Shown in pieces: positions 53,504 to 63,666 of a DNA stretch of 64,000 nt. The translations under genes and the position numbers were made by a program. Positions within the stretch are counted from its first letter, which is position 1, and each line of letters starts with the position of its first letter. The stretch comes from Alphaproteobacteria bacterium (GTDB lineage Bacteria > Pseudomonadota > Alphaproteobacteria > CALKHQ01): positions 310,001 through 374,000 of the forward strand of contig JAWKYB010000003.1 in assembly GCA_041396705.1 (NCBI GenBank), read 5' to 3'. The notes under the pieces were generated by a model. That model saw nothing but the letters and a program-made list of their open reading frames with translations. It had not been told where the DNA came from and did no database searches.

Positions 53504-54595
53504 TCAGCCCATCCGTTCGATCGGGGTGAACGGGGCGTCGATGCCGAAGCCGACCGGGCCGAAGATCGCCAGCGCCTCCGGCGTGCGCATGATCGGCGGC
53601 ACCGCCACGCCCATCACCGTCACGCGCTGGCCGTAGCGCAGGGTCTCGGTGGTGATCGGCTCGGCGGTCTCCGAATCCATGATGCAGATCAGATCGGGCA
53701 CGATCGCCTTCAGCACGCCGTCGACGCGCGCGGTCAGGTTCTCGTTCTGGATCTCGATCTCCATCACGCCGGGCCATTCGTCGAGGCCCTGGATCTTGCA
53801 CAACCCGGCGGCGAATCCGGCCCGGGTCTCGCGGAAGATGTCGACGATCTTGCCGCGATAGATGATCTTGCCGAACGAATAGGGCGTCTGCGGCAACAGC
53901 TCCAGCAGCGCCGCGAACGGGTTGACGTGGCGCTCGCGCGCCTCGCGGATGCAGCGGCCGATCTTCAGCGCCAGCGTCAGCGTGTTCGGCACCGATGTGC
54001 GCTTCACCTCGGCGCCGGTCATGGCGTATTCCGAGATGTAGGCGGCGCCGCCCATGCGGATGGTCACCCCGCGTGCGATCCACTCCATCATCTTGTTGTC
54101 GCGGGTCTCGACCAGGGTGCAGTCGCCATATTCGTTGGTGATCGCCATCGGCGTGCCGCTGACGCCGTAGACCGCGAAGGTCTCCATCTGCAGTTCGGGA
54201 AAGGCGCGGCCCATGCCGTCGGCGTCGACCACCGGCAGGCCCAGCCTGGCGCCGACCACCAGCGGCATGGTCGAGTTGATGCCGCCGATCTCGATCGGCA
54301 TGGTGGCGAACGCCTTCCTGCCGAGGTGGCGTTCCAGCCGCTGCAGCGACTTCACCGCCTCGTCGCCGCGCGGGATCTTCTCCACCAGCACAGTCGGCGC
54401 GCCCATCATCGCGGTCGGCAGTACCAGCGCGTCGTCGGGCACCTCCGTCGGATCGACGATGGTCACCGGCCCGGCCTCGTCCATCGCGTGCTCGACCATC
54501 AGCCGGCCGATATAAGGGTCGCCGCCGCCGCCGGTGCCGAGGAATGCGGCGCCGCGGCAAAGGTCTTTCAGGTCTTCTCGGTCAAGCTGGAACAT
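53504..54595 (-). CDS. DUF917 / S-methyl-thiohydantoin desulfurase-like protein (copy B)
   Basis: A 363-residue paralogue of copy A with the same landmarks: DLCRGAAFLGTGGGGDPYIG, VVDADGMGRAFPELQMETFA, ARGVTIRMGGAAYISEYAMT and YGQRVTVMGVAVPPIMRTPE. It is clearly homologous but diverged, so the copies probably form different or hetero-oligomeric enzymes. It follows the hydantoinase/oxoprolinase gene by 95 bases; this DUF917-hydantoinase pairing is common across bacteria. Confidence 0.88.
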   Translation of the reverse strand: MFQLDREDLKDLCRGAAFLGTGGGGDPYIGRLMVEHAMDEAGPVTIVDPTEVPDDALVLPTAMMGAPTVLVEKIPRGDEAVKSLQRLERHLGRKAFATMPIEIGGINSTMPLVVGARLGLPVVDADGMGRAFPELQMETFAVYGVSGTPMAITNEYGDCTLVETRDNKMMEWIARGVTIRMGGAAYISEYAMTGAEVKRTSVPNTLTLALKIGRCIREARERHVNPFAALLELLPQTPYSFGKIIYRGKIVDIFRETRAGFAAGLCKIQGLDEWPGVMEIEIQNENLTARVDGVLKAIVPDLICIMDSETAEPITTETLRYGQRVTVMGVAVPPIMRTPEALAIFGPVGFGIDAPFTPIERMG

Positions 54596-54690
54596 GTCGG
54601 TTGGCGCTCATCGGGTTGTTCGGACTCGGGATCGTCAGCACGAGGCACGCAGCGGCTCGCGATCACTGACGAGGCGTTCGCATGCCGGCC

Positions 54691-56232
54691 TCACGCCATC
54701 GCCAGGTCGCCGACCGCCTTGACCCGGATGCGGGTGGCGGACGACGGCAGATAGGCCAGCGGCACCTCCTCGATGTCGACGATCTGCACCGTCTCGGCGC
54801 GCGCGCCGGCGCCGACCGCCTTTTCCGTCGCCTCCGCCTTGGCCTGGCGCAGCGCCTCGTCGCGGCCCAGCCCCTCCAGCGAGAACACGCGGTCGACCTC
54901 GCCGCCGACCTGGGCGATCGCCGCGCCGATGGCGTTGGCCACGGCCATGTGCTCCGGCTTGACGATGTCCGAGGCCGACGGCAGGTCGCGCGACAACAGG
55001 ATCGCGCCGCCGCCGACCAGGATCACCGGCAGCGGCTCGGCGCTGGTCTTCATCCGGTCGACCGCCTCGTCGACCATGCGGTGCATGGTGGCGATGGCGG
55101 CGTCGACGACCGCCGGCTTGACGTGCGCCACCCGGGCGCGGTCGCCGATGTCCTCCAGCCCGGCGGCGACCACGATGTCGGTGGTGGTCAGCACGTCGCC
55201 GCCGAACACCAGCGCCTTCTCGGTCAGCTCGTAGCCGACCGAATCCGGCCCGATGCGGGCGCCGTCGTCGCGCACCAGGCTGCCGCCGCCCAGGCCGATC
55301 GCCAGCACGTCGGGCATGCGGAAGTTGGTGCGCACGCCGCCGATGTCGACCGCGACCGAGCTTTCGCGCGGAAAGCCGTGCAGCAACATGCCGACGTCGG
55401 AGGTGGTGCCGCCGATGTCGACCACCATCGCTTCCTTCGCCTTGGCCAGGAAGGCGGCGCCGCGCATCGAGTTGGTCGGGCCGGAGGCGAAGGTCAGCAC
55501 CGGATAGCGGGCGACGTGGTCGGCGGTCATCAGCGTGCCGTCGTTCTGGCTGATGTAGAACGGCGCGGCGATCTTCAGGGTATTCAGGGCCGAGCGGAAG
55601 CTGTCGACCACCCGGTTCGCCAGGTCGGCCAGGCAGGCGTTCATGATCGTCGCGTTCTCGCGCTCCAGGAAGCCGACGCGGCCGATCTCGTGGCTGACCG
55701 AAACGGCGAGTTCCGGCACCTCCTCCTGCAGGATCGCGGCCGCCCGCAGTTCCATCTCGTTCTTCACCGGCGAGAACACCGAGGTCACCGCGGCGGCGCG
55801 CAGGCCCCTCGCCTTGATGTCGCGGGCGGCATCGCGCAGCGCGCGCTCGTCCAAGGGCGCGATCTCGCGCCCGTCGAACTCGTTGCCGCCGTGCACCAGA
55901 TAGCGGTGATAGCCCAGGGTCTGGCCCAGGTCCTTCGGCCAGTCGACCATCGGCGGCAGCCCCTTGGTCGCCGGCAGGCCCAGCCGCACGGCGGCGACCT
56001 CCAGCAGGCGCTTGCGCTCGACCACCGCATTGGTGAAGTGGGTGGTGCCGATCATCACCGCCTGGATATCCGCCGGCCGGGCGCCGCTGGCGTCCAGCAC
56101 CGTGCGCAGCGCCGCCATGATGCCGCTGGAGACGTCGGCCGTGGTCGGCGTCTTGTGCGAGGCGACGACCCGCAGGCCGTCCATGAGCACGGCATCCGTG
56201 TTGGTGCCGCCGACATCGATTCCCACGCGCAT
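54691..56232 (-). CDS. Hydantoinase/oxoprolinase family protein (HyuA-like)
   Basis: A 513-residue ASKHA-fold protein of the hydantoinase A/oxoprolinase family. MRVGIDVGGTNTDAVLMDGL and VVDIGGTTSDVGMLLHG are the two nucleotide (phosphate) motifs, VMIGTTHFTNAVVERKRL is the family N-terminal hallmark, and IVVAAGLEDIGDRARVAHVK and VILVGGGAILLSRDLPSAS close the domain. Members open hydantoin or 5-oxoproline rings with ATP, usually with a HyuB partner. No HyuB is present here, as in the DUF917-linked subgroup. This suggests it acts with the DUF917 proteins. Confidence 0.88.
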   Translation of the reverse strand: MRVGIDVGGTNTDAVLMDGLRVVASHKTPTTADVSSGIMAALRTVLDASGARPADIQAVMIGTTHFTNAVVERKRLLEVAAVRLGLPATKGLPPMVDWPKDLGQTLGYHRYLVHGGNEFDGREIAPLDERALRDAARDIKARGLRAAAVTSVFSPVKNEMELRAAAILQEEVPELAVSVSHEIGRVGFLERENATIMNACLADLANRVVDSFRSALNTLKIAAPFYISQNDGTLMTADHVARYPVLTFASGPTNSMRGAAFLAKAKEAMVVDIGGTTSDVGMLLHGFPRESSVAVDIGGVRTNFRMPDVLAIGLGGGSLVRDDGARIGPDSVGYELTEKALVFGGDVLTTTDIVVAAGLEDIGDRARVAHVKPAVVDAAIATMHRMVDEAVDRMKTSAEPLPVILVGGGAILLSRDLPSASDIVKPEHMAVANAIGAAIAQVGGEVDRVFSLEGLGRDEALRQAKAEATEKAVGAGARAETVQIVDIEEVPLAYLPSSATRIRVKAVGDLAMA

Positions 56233-56258
56233 ATCGGTCTTGTCAGCCTCTCTGATTC

Positions 56259-56341
56259 GTCATCCCCGGGCTCGTCCGGGGGATCTCCAGGGAAAGGAGC
56301 GCCGTCGGCAGCAGATCCCCGGAACAAACCCGGGGATGACG
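56259..56341. repeat. Inverted-repeat (REP-like) element
   Basis: CGTCATCCCCGGGC...GGGGGATC (56259-56285) is inverted at GATCCCCGG...CCCGGGGATGACG (56314-56341) around a 28-base middle. Similar CGTCATCCCCGGGCTTGTCC elements are frequent between genes in alphaproteobacterial genomes. It separates the ABC ATPase and hydantoinase genes. Confidence 0.75.
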
Positions 56342-56385
56342 CGCACGGCGGAAACGGGGTGAAGGGGTCGCGTGCACGGCGCGTC

Positions 56386-57465
<1,080 letters not shown>

Positions 57466-57581
57466 CGGCAGAATCCCTCAGCTTGGGCGGGAGCGGCCGC
57501 CCGCCCCCGGACAGGGGACGGGCGTGGCAGGAGAACACTGGCGCGGGGCAAGGGCCAATCCGCGAACAAGGCGCGATGGCG

Positions 57582-57641
57582 CCCGCCCCGGCGGTTGCGC
57601 AAAGCCGCGATCCGCGCGGAACGCGGCCTTGCCGGGGCGGG
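57582..57641 (-). promoter_or_regulatory. Intercistronic stem-loop between binding protein and ATPase genes
   Basis: CCCGCCCCGGC (57582-57592) pairs perfectly with GCCGGGGCGGG (57631-57641). An inner stem GCCGCG/CGCGGC (57604-57609 with 57622-57627) extends it to a 60-base structure. It lies after the last binding-protein stop and before the ATPase start, and may set their relative expression. Confidence 0.65.
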
Positions 57642-57677
57642 TCGGCACGGGAACGGACCGGACGAACGCGTCGTGGG

Positions 57678-58820
57678 TCAGCCGGCGAAGATCTCGTTCA
57701 CCGTCTCGACGATCTCGTCCTCGTTCTCCAGCCACCAGTTCCAGTCCGGGATCCACAGCCCGTCGACCGCGTCGGCGGTGTTCTCGACCCCGTGGGCGGC
57801 GAGGTTCTCATGCACCGCCGCCTCGCTGTGGGTCGGCCGCAGGTAGAACACGCCGTCGAACTTGGTGATGAACTCCGGGTCGAGCCGGCGGTTGAGCAGA
57901 GCCATCGCCAGCTTCTTCTGCATCGGATCGGAATAGCGGCTCAGCGTCTGGGTCTGGGTCAGGATCGGCTTGCGCTGCTCCCACATCATCGGCGCCACCG
58001 GCACCCCGGCTTCCTGCTGCATGTAGACCTCGCCGTCGACATGCACGCCGATGGTCGCCTCGCCGCGTTCGATCAGCGTCGACATGTTGCCGGTGAAGTC
58101 TGAGATCTTCATCGGCATCGCCCGGCGCATCGCGTCGAGGCCGGCCTCCATGTCGTGCTCGTCCTCGCCGAAGATGGCGGCCGCCGTCATGAAGAACGCC
58201 ATGAACAGCGTGTTCGACGTGATGTAGGTGGCGCGCTTGTCGCTGTACTGGTCCTGCCAGAAGTCCTCGAAGATCGCCGGCGCCGGGTCGGCCAGGTCGG
58301 TGCGGTAGGAATAGCAGTAGCGCCCGAACGCCCAGGTGATGCCGACGCCGTTGTTCAGCGCGAACGGCCACACGCCGGCCGCGTTGGGCACGTTGGCGAT
58401 GATCTCCTCCTGCGACAGGAAATAGTCGCCGGCCCGCGCGGTCTTGAACATCTCCGGCAGGTTCCAGTTGGTCGACGCATAGGGCGGGTTTTCCGGCCCG
58501 CCGGCGACGAACTTCGGGAACCAGGGCCAGGTGCTGTCGTATTCGACCTTGCAGTTGAAGTCGCGCTCGAAGTCGTTGATCAGCAGCTCGCGGATGTTCT
58601 CTTCCCAGAAGCCGCCCCATTCCGCGATCGGCAGCGTGGCGCCGCCGGCGTCGAACACGCCGCCGTCGTAGGACACGTCCTGGCTCCAGGCGTGGTTGAT
58701 GTTGAACAGGTGGACGCCGGCCGCCGCCGCGCCGGCACCGGCCAGCACGCGGCGCCGGGAAACGCCGTTGTCCCCGGCCGCCGCCGCGCCGCCTGCTTTG
58801 GTCTCGTCTCGCTTCGCCAT
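57678..58820 (-). CDS. ABC transporter substrate-binding protein, polyamine-type (copy 1)
   Basis: A 380-residue periplasmic binding protein with a Tat signal (NGVSRRRVLAGAGAAAAGVH, mature start near QDVSYDGGVFD). Blocks such as AEWGGFWEENIRELLINDFE, STWPWFPKFVAGGPENPPYA, NWNLPEMFKTARAGDYFLS and KISDFTGNMSTLIERGEATI place it with the extracellular solute-binding family 1/PotD-like group. It is a close tandem paralogue of the next gene upstream. The ATG at 58820 was chosen over 58847. The ligand is probably the substrate of the linked ring-opening enzymes. Confidence 0.88.
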   Translation of the reverse strand: MAKRDETKAGGAAAAGDNGVSRRRVLAGAGAAAAGVHLFNINHAWSQDVSYDGGVFDAGGATLPIAEWGGFWEENIRELLINDFERDFNCKVEYDSTWPWFPKFVAGGPENPPYASTNWNLPEMFKTARAGDYFLSQEEIIANVPNAAGVWPFALNNGVGITWAFGRYCYSYRTDLADPAPAIFEDFWQDQYSDKRATYITSNTLFMAFFMTAAAIFGEDEHDMEAGLDAMRRAMPMKISDFTGNMSTLIERGEATIGVHVDGEVYMQQEAGVPVAPMMWEQRKPILTQTQTLSRYSDPMQKKLAMALLNRRLDPEFITKFDGVFYLRPTHSEAAVHENLAAHGVENTADAVDGLWIPDWNWWLENEDEIVETVNEIFAG

Positions 58821-58875
58821 GTTCCGTCTCCCCTCTCGGTTTGGCATTGCTTGTCCGGCCGTTGCGGTCGCCCGC

Positions 58876-60024
58876 TCAGCCGGCGAAAATCTCGTTCACG
58901 GTCTCGACGATGTCGTCCTCGTTCTCCAAATACCAGGCCCAGTCCGGGATCCACAGGCCCTCGATGGCGTCGGCCGAGTTGACCACGCCCTTGCTGGCCA
59001 GGTTGTCCGGGATCACCGCCTCCTTGTGGGTCGGGCGCATGTAGAAGGTCTCGCCGAACGCCTTGATGAACTCCGGGCTCAGCGTGCGGTGCAGCAGCGC
59101 CAGCGCCAGCTTCTTCTGCATCGGCTCGGAATAGCGGCTGATCGTCTTGGTCTGGGTCAGGATCGGCTTGAACTCCTGCCAGACCATCGCGTCGACCGCG
59201 ACGCCCTTGTCGACCTGGTTCCAGACCTCGCCTTCCCACTGCACGCCGATGGCGACCTCGCCGCGCTCGATCAGCGTCTGCATGTTGCCGGTGAAGTCGG
59301 AGATCTTCATCGGCATCGCCGCTTCCATCGCCTCGTAGCCGGCGTCGATGTCGTCGGTGCCGCTGCCGAACACGCCCGACGCGGTCATGAAGAACACCAT
59401 CTGCAGGGTGTTCGAGGTGATGTAGGTGCCGCGCTTGTCGGCATACTGGTCCTGCCAGAACGACTTGAAGTCGGTCGGTGCCGGGTCGGCCAGGTCGGTC
59501 CGCCACGCATAGCAGTACTGGCCGAAGCCCCAGGTGACGCCGATGCCGTTGGCGGTGGCGAACGGCCACACGTTCTGCGCATTCGGGCAGTTCGCCGCGA
59601 TCTCCTCCGGCGTCAGGAAGAAGTCGCCGGCGCCGGCGGTCTTGAACATCTCCGGCAGGTTCCAGTTGGTGATGTCGTAGACCGGCTGCTGCGGCCCGCC
59701 GGCGACGTATTTCGGGAACCAAGGCCAGGCGCTGTCGTAGGAGATCTGGCAGTTGAAGTCGGCCATGAACTGGTCGAGCAGGTTGGCGCGGACGAACTCT
59801 TCCCAGAAGCCGCCCCACTCGCCGATGTTCAGCGTGGCGCCGCCGGCGTCGAACACGCCGCCGTCATAGCTGACGTCCTGGCTCCAGGCGTGGTTGATGT
59901 TGAACAGGTGCACGCCCGCCGCGGCCGCACCGGCGCCGGCGAGGACATGGCGCCTGGAGACGCCCGTCCTCGTCGCGGCCACCCCGTCGCCGCCCGGCGC
60001 GCTCGGTCCCCGTTTCCCGGCCAT
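58876..60024 (-). CDS. ABC transporter substrate-binding protein, polyamine-type (copy 2)
   Basis: A 382-residue Tat-exported binding protein (TGVSRRHVLAGAGAAAAGVH). It has the same order of blocks as copy 1: IGEWGGFWEEFVRANLLDQF, SAWPWFPKYVAGGPQQPVYD, NWNLPEMFKTAGAGDFFLTP and KISDFTGNMQTLIERGEVAI, with the ends IPDWAWYLENEDDIVETVNE nearly identical. Clear differences lie in the middle and the pocket region, so the two may bind related but distinct ligands. A strong Shine-Dalgarno (GGAGAGG) precedes the ATG. One permease/ATPase set serves both. Confidence 0.88.
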   Translation of the reverse strand: MAGKRGPSAPGGDGVAATRTGVSRRHVLAGAGAAAAGVHLFNINHAWSQDVSYDGGVFDAGGATLNIGEWGGFWEEFVRANLLDQFMADFNCQISYDSAWPWFPKYVAGGPQQPVYDITNWNLPEMFKTAGAGDFFLTPEEIAANCPNAQNVWPFATANGIGVTWGFGQYCYAWRTDLADPAPTDFKSFWQDQYADKRGTYITSNTLQMVFFMTASGVFGSGTDDIDAGYEAMEAAMPMKISDFTGNMQTLIERGEVAIGVQWEGEVWNQVDKGVAVDAMVWQEFKPILTQTKTISRYSEPMQKKLALALLHRTLSPEFIKAFGETFYMRPTHKEAVIPDNLASKGVVNSADAIEGLWIPDWAWYLENEDDIVETVNEIFAG

Positions 60025-60074
60025 GCTCCCTCTCCTCTCCCTGGCAAGCAGCGGCCAGCCGCGGCATGCGGCCG

Positions 60075-60944
60075 TCAGCTGAACTTGATTCCCCCGAAGT
60101 TGCGCATGTTGACCAGCTTGGCGGTGATCAGCATCGACACCACCACCAGCAGGATCGCGAAGATGCCGGCCGCCGCCGCAGTCGGCTCGAACTTGTAGCG
60201 AAGCGAGATGTACAGCGCGATCGGCAGCGGCTCCAGGTTCGGCGTGCTGAGGAACAGCGAGACGTCGAACTGGCCGAACGACACGATGAAGGCGAAGATC
60301 GCGCCCGCCGACATGCCGGCGCCGATATTCGGCAGCGTGATCTTGCGGAATGCGGTCCACGGGCTCGCGCCCAGGCTGCGCGCCGCTTCCTCCAGCGACG
60401 TGTCGAAGGCGACCAGCGCCGCCGACACCGTGCCGATCACATAGGGGCAGGTCACCAGCACATGGCCGATCACCAGCCCAGGCAGGCTGCGCGCCAGCCC
60501 GAGGTCGGTGGTGACGTAGAACACGTACAGCGCCAGGCCGAGCACGACGCCCGGCAGGATCAGCGGCGACAGGAAATACGCCCGCAGCAGGTCGCGGCCG
60601 GGAAAGCGGTAGCGCGACAGGACGATCGCCGCCATCGTGCCGAGGATGGTCGAGATGACCATGGTGACCAGCGCCAGCAGCAGGCTGAACAGATAGGCGC
60701 TCATCCAGGTGTCGGAGGTCAGGAAGTCGATCACCCAGCGCAGCGACAGCCCCTGCGGCGGGAATTCCAGGTAGTCGCCGGAGTTCAGCCCGGCCAGCAC
60801 CACGATCACCACCGGCAGCAGCAGCACCACGAAGGCGATCCACGCGCCGATGCGGAACGGCAGGGCGACGTCGGCCTCCGCCCAGCGGCGGCCCGGCCGG
60901 ACCCGGTGCGCCGGCCGTTCGCCGGATACCGCCGCGCCGGCCAT
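60075..60944 (-). CDS. ABC transporter permease, PotC type
   Basis: A 289-residue inner-membrane permease with about six helices (GAWIAFVVLLLPVVIVVLAG first). The EAA motif is LEEAARSLGASPWTAFRKIT followed by LPNIGAGMSAGAI. YFLSPLILPGVVLGLALYVF is typical of the PotC group. The ATG overlaps the upstream permease stop by one base (TGATG), so the pair is translationally coupled. Confidence 0.9.
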   Translation of the reverse strand: MAGAAVSGERPAHRVRPGRRWAEADVALPFRIGAWIAFVVLLLPVVIVVLAGLNSGDYLEFPPQGLSLRWVIDFLTSDTWMSAYLFSLLLALVTMVISTILGTMAAIVLSRYRFPGRDLLRAYFLSPLILPGVVLGLALYVFYVTTDLGLARSLPGLVIGHVLVTCPYVIGTVSAALVAFDTSLEEAARSLGASPWTAFRKITLPNIGAGMSAGAIFAFIVSFGQFDVSLFLSTPNLEPLPIALYISLRYKFEPTAAAAGIFAILLVVVSMLITAKLVNMRNFGGIKFS

Positions 60945-61861
60945 CAGGTCCGCCCTCCCGCCGTGCGCGCGGCATAGCGCTGGTAGACCACCACCGCCAG
61001 TACGCTGGTGGCGAACAGCACCACCGCGATCGCCGCGCCGAACTGCCATTTCCCCAGCTCGGCGATCTGCTGGTAGATGTGAATCGGCATCACCACCACC
61101 TTCCACCCGCCCATCAGCGCCGGCACCACGTAGGAGCTGATCGAGATCGCGAACACCAGCAGCGAGCCGGCCAGCACGCCCGGCATCGACAGCGGGAACA
61201 CGATCCGCCAGAACGCCGTGCGCCGGGTGGCGCCGAGGCTGCGCGCGGCCTCCTCCAGCGAGGGATGGATGCCGCGGATGATGCCGATCAGCGACAGCAC
61301 CATGAACGGCAGGGTGAACTGCACCAGGCCCACCACGACGCCGGTGAAGTTGTACATCAGCGGCAGCGGTTCCTTGATCCAGCCGGCGCGCAGCAGCGGC
61401 CCGTTGATCAGCCCGTTGTCGCCCATCAGCACCATCAGCCCGTACAGCCGGATCACCATATCCAGCTGCATCGCGCACAGCACCAGGATCATGTAGAAGG
61501 TGTTGCGCGCGGGATGGGCCGTCTTGGCGATCATGTAGGCCAGCGGGTAGCCGAGGATCAGCGTGATCACGGCGACCAGGCTGGCCATGCCGATCGAGCG
61601 CAGCGCTGCCCAGTAGTAGGTGCTGCGGGTGAAGAAGCGCGCGAAGTTCTCGAAGGTGAACTGCCACTGCGGCTCGACCACGCCGGCCATCGGCTCGTCG
61701 ATGCTGATCAGGAACAGCGACACCACCGGCAGGATGAAGAAGATCAGAAAGAAGGCGAAGGCGGGCAGGATCAGCCAGAACACCTTGCTGCTGGTCAGGA
61801 ACGAGCGGAGGTTGCGCCCGAATCCGTCGAGCGCAACGGCATCGGCCGCGGTCGCCGTCAC
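60944..61861 (-). CDS. ABC transporter permease, PotB type
   Basis: A 305-residue permease. The N-terminal helix VFWLILPAFAFFLIFFILPV and later SLVAVITLILGYPLAYMIAK lead to the EAA loop PSLEEAARSLGATRRTAFWR followed by IVFPLSMPGVLAG. A GTG start is used (an ATG eight bases upstream is out of frame and stops at once). It forms the PotB/PotC-like pair with the next gene, 45 bases after the racemase gene. Confidence 0.9.
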   Translation of the reverse strand: MTATAADAVALDGFGRNLRSFLTSSKVFWLILPAFAFFLIFFILPVVSLFLISIDEPMAGVVEPQWQFTFENFARFFTRSTYYWAALRSIGMASLVAVITLILGYPLAYMIAKTAHPARNTFYMILVLCAMQLDMVIRLYGLMVLMGDNGLINGPLLRAGWIKEPLPLMYNFTGVVVGLVQFTLPFMVLSLIGIIRGIHPSLEEAARSLGATRRTAFWRIVFPLSMPGVLAGSLLVFAISISSYVVPALMGGWKVVVMPIHIYQQIAELGKWQFGAAIAVVLFATSVLAVVVYQRYAARTAGGRT

Positions 61862-61906
61862 CGTGCCATGCCCCCGCCCCTCACGCGCCGCGCGACCGTC
61901 ACGCCG

Positions 61907-62671
61907 CTATTCCGCCGCCTGCTTATGCGCCGCCATCGCCGGCATGTCGTAGCCGACCACCGGCTTGGCCGGCGGCGGGGCATAGGCGACGCGGCTGTGG
62001 CTGATGCCCATGTCGATCAGCGCCGAGGCCAGCCGCACCGCCGCCGGCACCGGGTCGATCACCGGAATGTCGTAGCCGCGGGCGAGCAGCCCGTCGCGCA
62101 CCGCCTCGGCGCAGCCGAGCATGCCGGTGCAGCCGAAGATGATGGCGTCGGCGCCATCCTGCTCCACCGCCAGCAGCGCCTGCTCGGTCAGCGTGCGCTT
62201 GGTGATGCCGAGGTCCCCTTCCAGCGCCAGCACCGGGATATCGACCGCGCGGGTCGAGGCGTATTTGTCCCAGCAGCCATAAAGCTTGGCCTGGTTCTCG
62301 AACTGCACCCGCAGCCGCTTCAGCACCGTGATCACGCTGAAGGTGTGGCCCAGCATCGCGGCCAGGTGCATCGCCGCCTCGCAGGGTCCGAGCACCGGAA
62401 TGGACACGCACTCGCGGCCCGCCTTCAGGCCGGGGTCGCCCATGCAGTCGATGATCACCGCCTGGGCGCCGTCGCGCTCCGCCTCGATGATCTTCGCCAC
62501 CGTGTCCGGGATGGCGAGCATCTCGTCATACTCGCACTCGATCGAGGCGGGGCCTCGGTCGATCTCGACATGGCTGATCAGCGTGCCGGGACCGGCCAGC
62601 CCGTCGAAATCGGATTTCTTGCGGAAACCGTGGGTGGTGATCGGCGTTACGACGCGGATGTGCTTGGTCAT
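61907..62671 (-). CDS. Asp/Glu/hydantoin racemase-family protein
   Basis: A 254-residue member of the Asp/Glu/hydantoin racemase superfamily. VVTPITTHGFRKKSDFDGLA begins it. The two catalytic Cys sit in AVIIDCMGDPGLKAGRECVS and AIIFGCTGMLGCAEAVRDGL, and VSIPVLGPCEAAMHLAAMLG lies between. The family interconverts D and L forms of hydantoins or amino acids. In a cluster of hydantoin-type enzymes a hydantoin (or ring-opened amino acid) racemase is the natural reading, but the substrate is unproven. The ATG at 62671 follows GGGGGAG. Confidence 0.87.
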   Translation of the reverse strand: MTKHIRVVTPITTHGFRKKSDFDGLAGPGTLISHVEIDRGPASIECEYDEMLAIPDTVAKIIEAERDGAQAVIIDCMGDPGLKAGRECVSIPVLGPCEAAMHLAAMLGHTFSVITVLKRLRVQFENQAKLYGCWDKYASTRAVDIPVLALEGDLGITKRTLTEQALLAVEQDGADAIIFGCTGMLGCAEAVRDGLLARGYDIPVIDPVPAAVRLASALIDMGISHSRVAYAPPPAKPVVGYDMPAMAAHKQAAE

Positions 62672-62901
62672 GACCTGCTCCCCCTTCGCCGGTCCGGGAT
62701 GCCGGACGGCGGACGCGCCATCATTCCGCCGTCCGGGGCCGTTGCGGGGCGGCCCCCGATGGCGGCCCGGGTCAGATCGACGCAAGCCGCGTGCCACGCC
62801 AAGCTGAAACGATACGGCGCCAACGGCAGGTTAGACCGGGCTACGGCGTCCTGCAATTGCCGAAATCTTGGGCAGCCGAGCCGCGGCCGCACCGCGCCGG
62901 A

Positions 62902-63648
62902 TCACGCCGCAGCCAGGAATGCCCGGTAGACCGCGGCGATCTCGTCGACCGCGGCCGCCAGCAGCCGGCCGCCCGCCTCCGGCGTGGCCAGTCCGGGCGC
63001 CGAGCCGATGCGGCCGTCGGGATAGCGACGCCGATAGTCCTCGGCGTCGAAGAAGCTGCCGGCCGGCGCGACCTCCGGCTCCAGCGGCACGTCGCGGATC
63101 GCCTCGGCATGCAGGTATTGCGTCACCGCCACTTCCGACGGGGTCGCGTGCATGCCCTCCTTGTCGCCGTAGAGCTCGCGGCTCAGCGCGGCCACCCGCG
63201 GACCCTGCCACCAGTTGACCAGGCGGCAGGCCACCGCCGCGCCGTTGCCGGGCCCGCGCAGGCTGGACTGGGCATAGACCTCGGAAAAGGCCGTCGTCAC
63301 CGGCGCGATGTTGCCGCCGTGGCCGTTGACGAACAGGAAGCGGGCGAAGCCGTTGCGGGCCAGCGAGTTCACCCAGTCGCACAGCGCCGCCACCATGGTC
63401 GACGGCCTGAGCGTGATCGAGCCTGGAAACGCCAGGTGGTGCTGGGCCATGCCGACGTTGAAGGTCGGCGCCACCATCGCGCCGGCGCGCTCGCCCACGC
63501 CGCGCGCGACCGCCTCGGCGCAGATCGCGTCGGTGCCGATCACGCCGTTCGGGCCGTGCTGCTCGGTCGAGCCGACCGGCACCACGATGCCGGTCGAGCG
63601 TGCGAGATAGGCCTCGACCTCGGGCCAGGTGCTCAGTTGCAGCAGCAC
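62902..63648 (-). CDS. Creatininase-family amidohydrolase
   Basis: A 248-residue creatininase-fold metal amidohydrolase. Metal-binding blocks: VVPVGSTEQHGPNGVIGTDA (Glu, His, Asp), FLFVNGHGGNIAPV (His) and MHATPSEVAVTQYL (Glu). LPVGSTEQHG-type starts and AFPGSITLRPSTMV are family hallmarks. The family opens cyclic amides such as creatinine or cleaves formamides. A GTG start at 63648 with GGGAGGGG upstream is used. It lies 18 bases after the upstream DUF917 gene, so it is probably co-transcribed. Confidence 0.9.
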   Translation of the reverse strand: MLLQLSTWPEVEAYLARSTGIVVPVGSTEQHGPNGVIGTDAICAEAVARGVGERAGAMVAPTFNVGMAQHHLAFPGSITLRPSTMVAALCDWVNSLARNGFARFLFVNGHGGNIAPVTTAFSEVYAQSSLRGPGNGAAVACRLVNWWQGPRVAALSRELYGDKEGMHATPSEVAVTQYLHAEAIRDVPLEPEVAPAGSFFDAEDYRRRYPDGRIGSAPGLATPEAGGRLLAAAVDEIAAVYRAFLAAA

Positions 63649-63666
63649 GGCGCCCCTCCCGGCCGC

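Noticed and set aside
52046..54595. Reading the long frame through the 84-base repeats as one large DUF917 fusion protein
   Set aside because: The extra translation is repeat-derived and out of frame with both DUF917 genes, each of which has its own start and stop.
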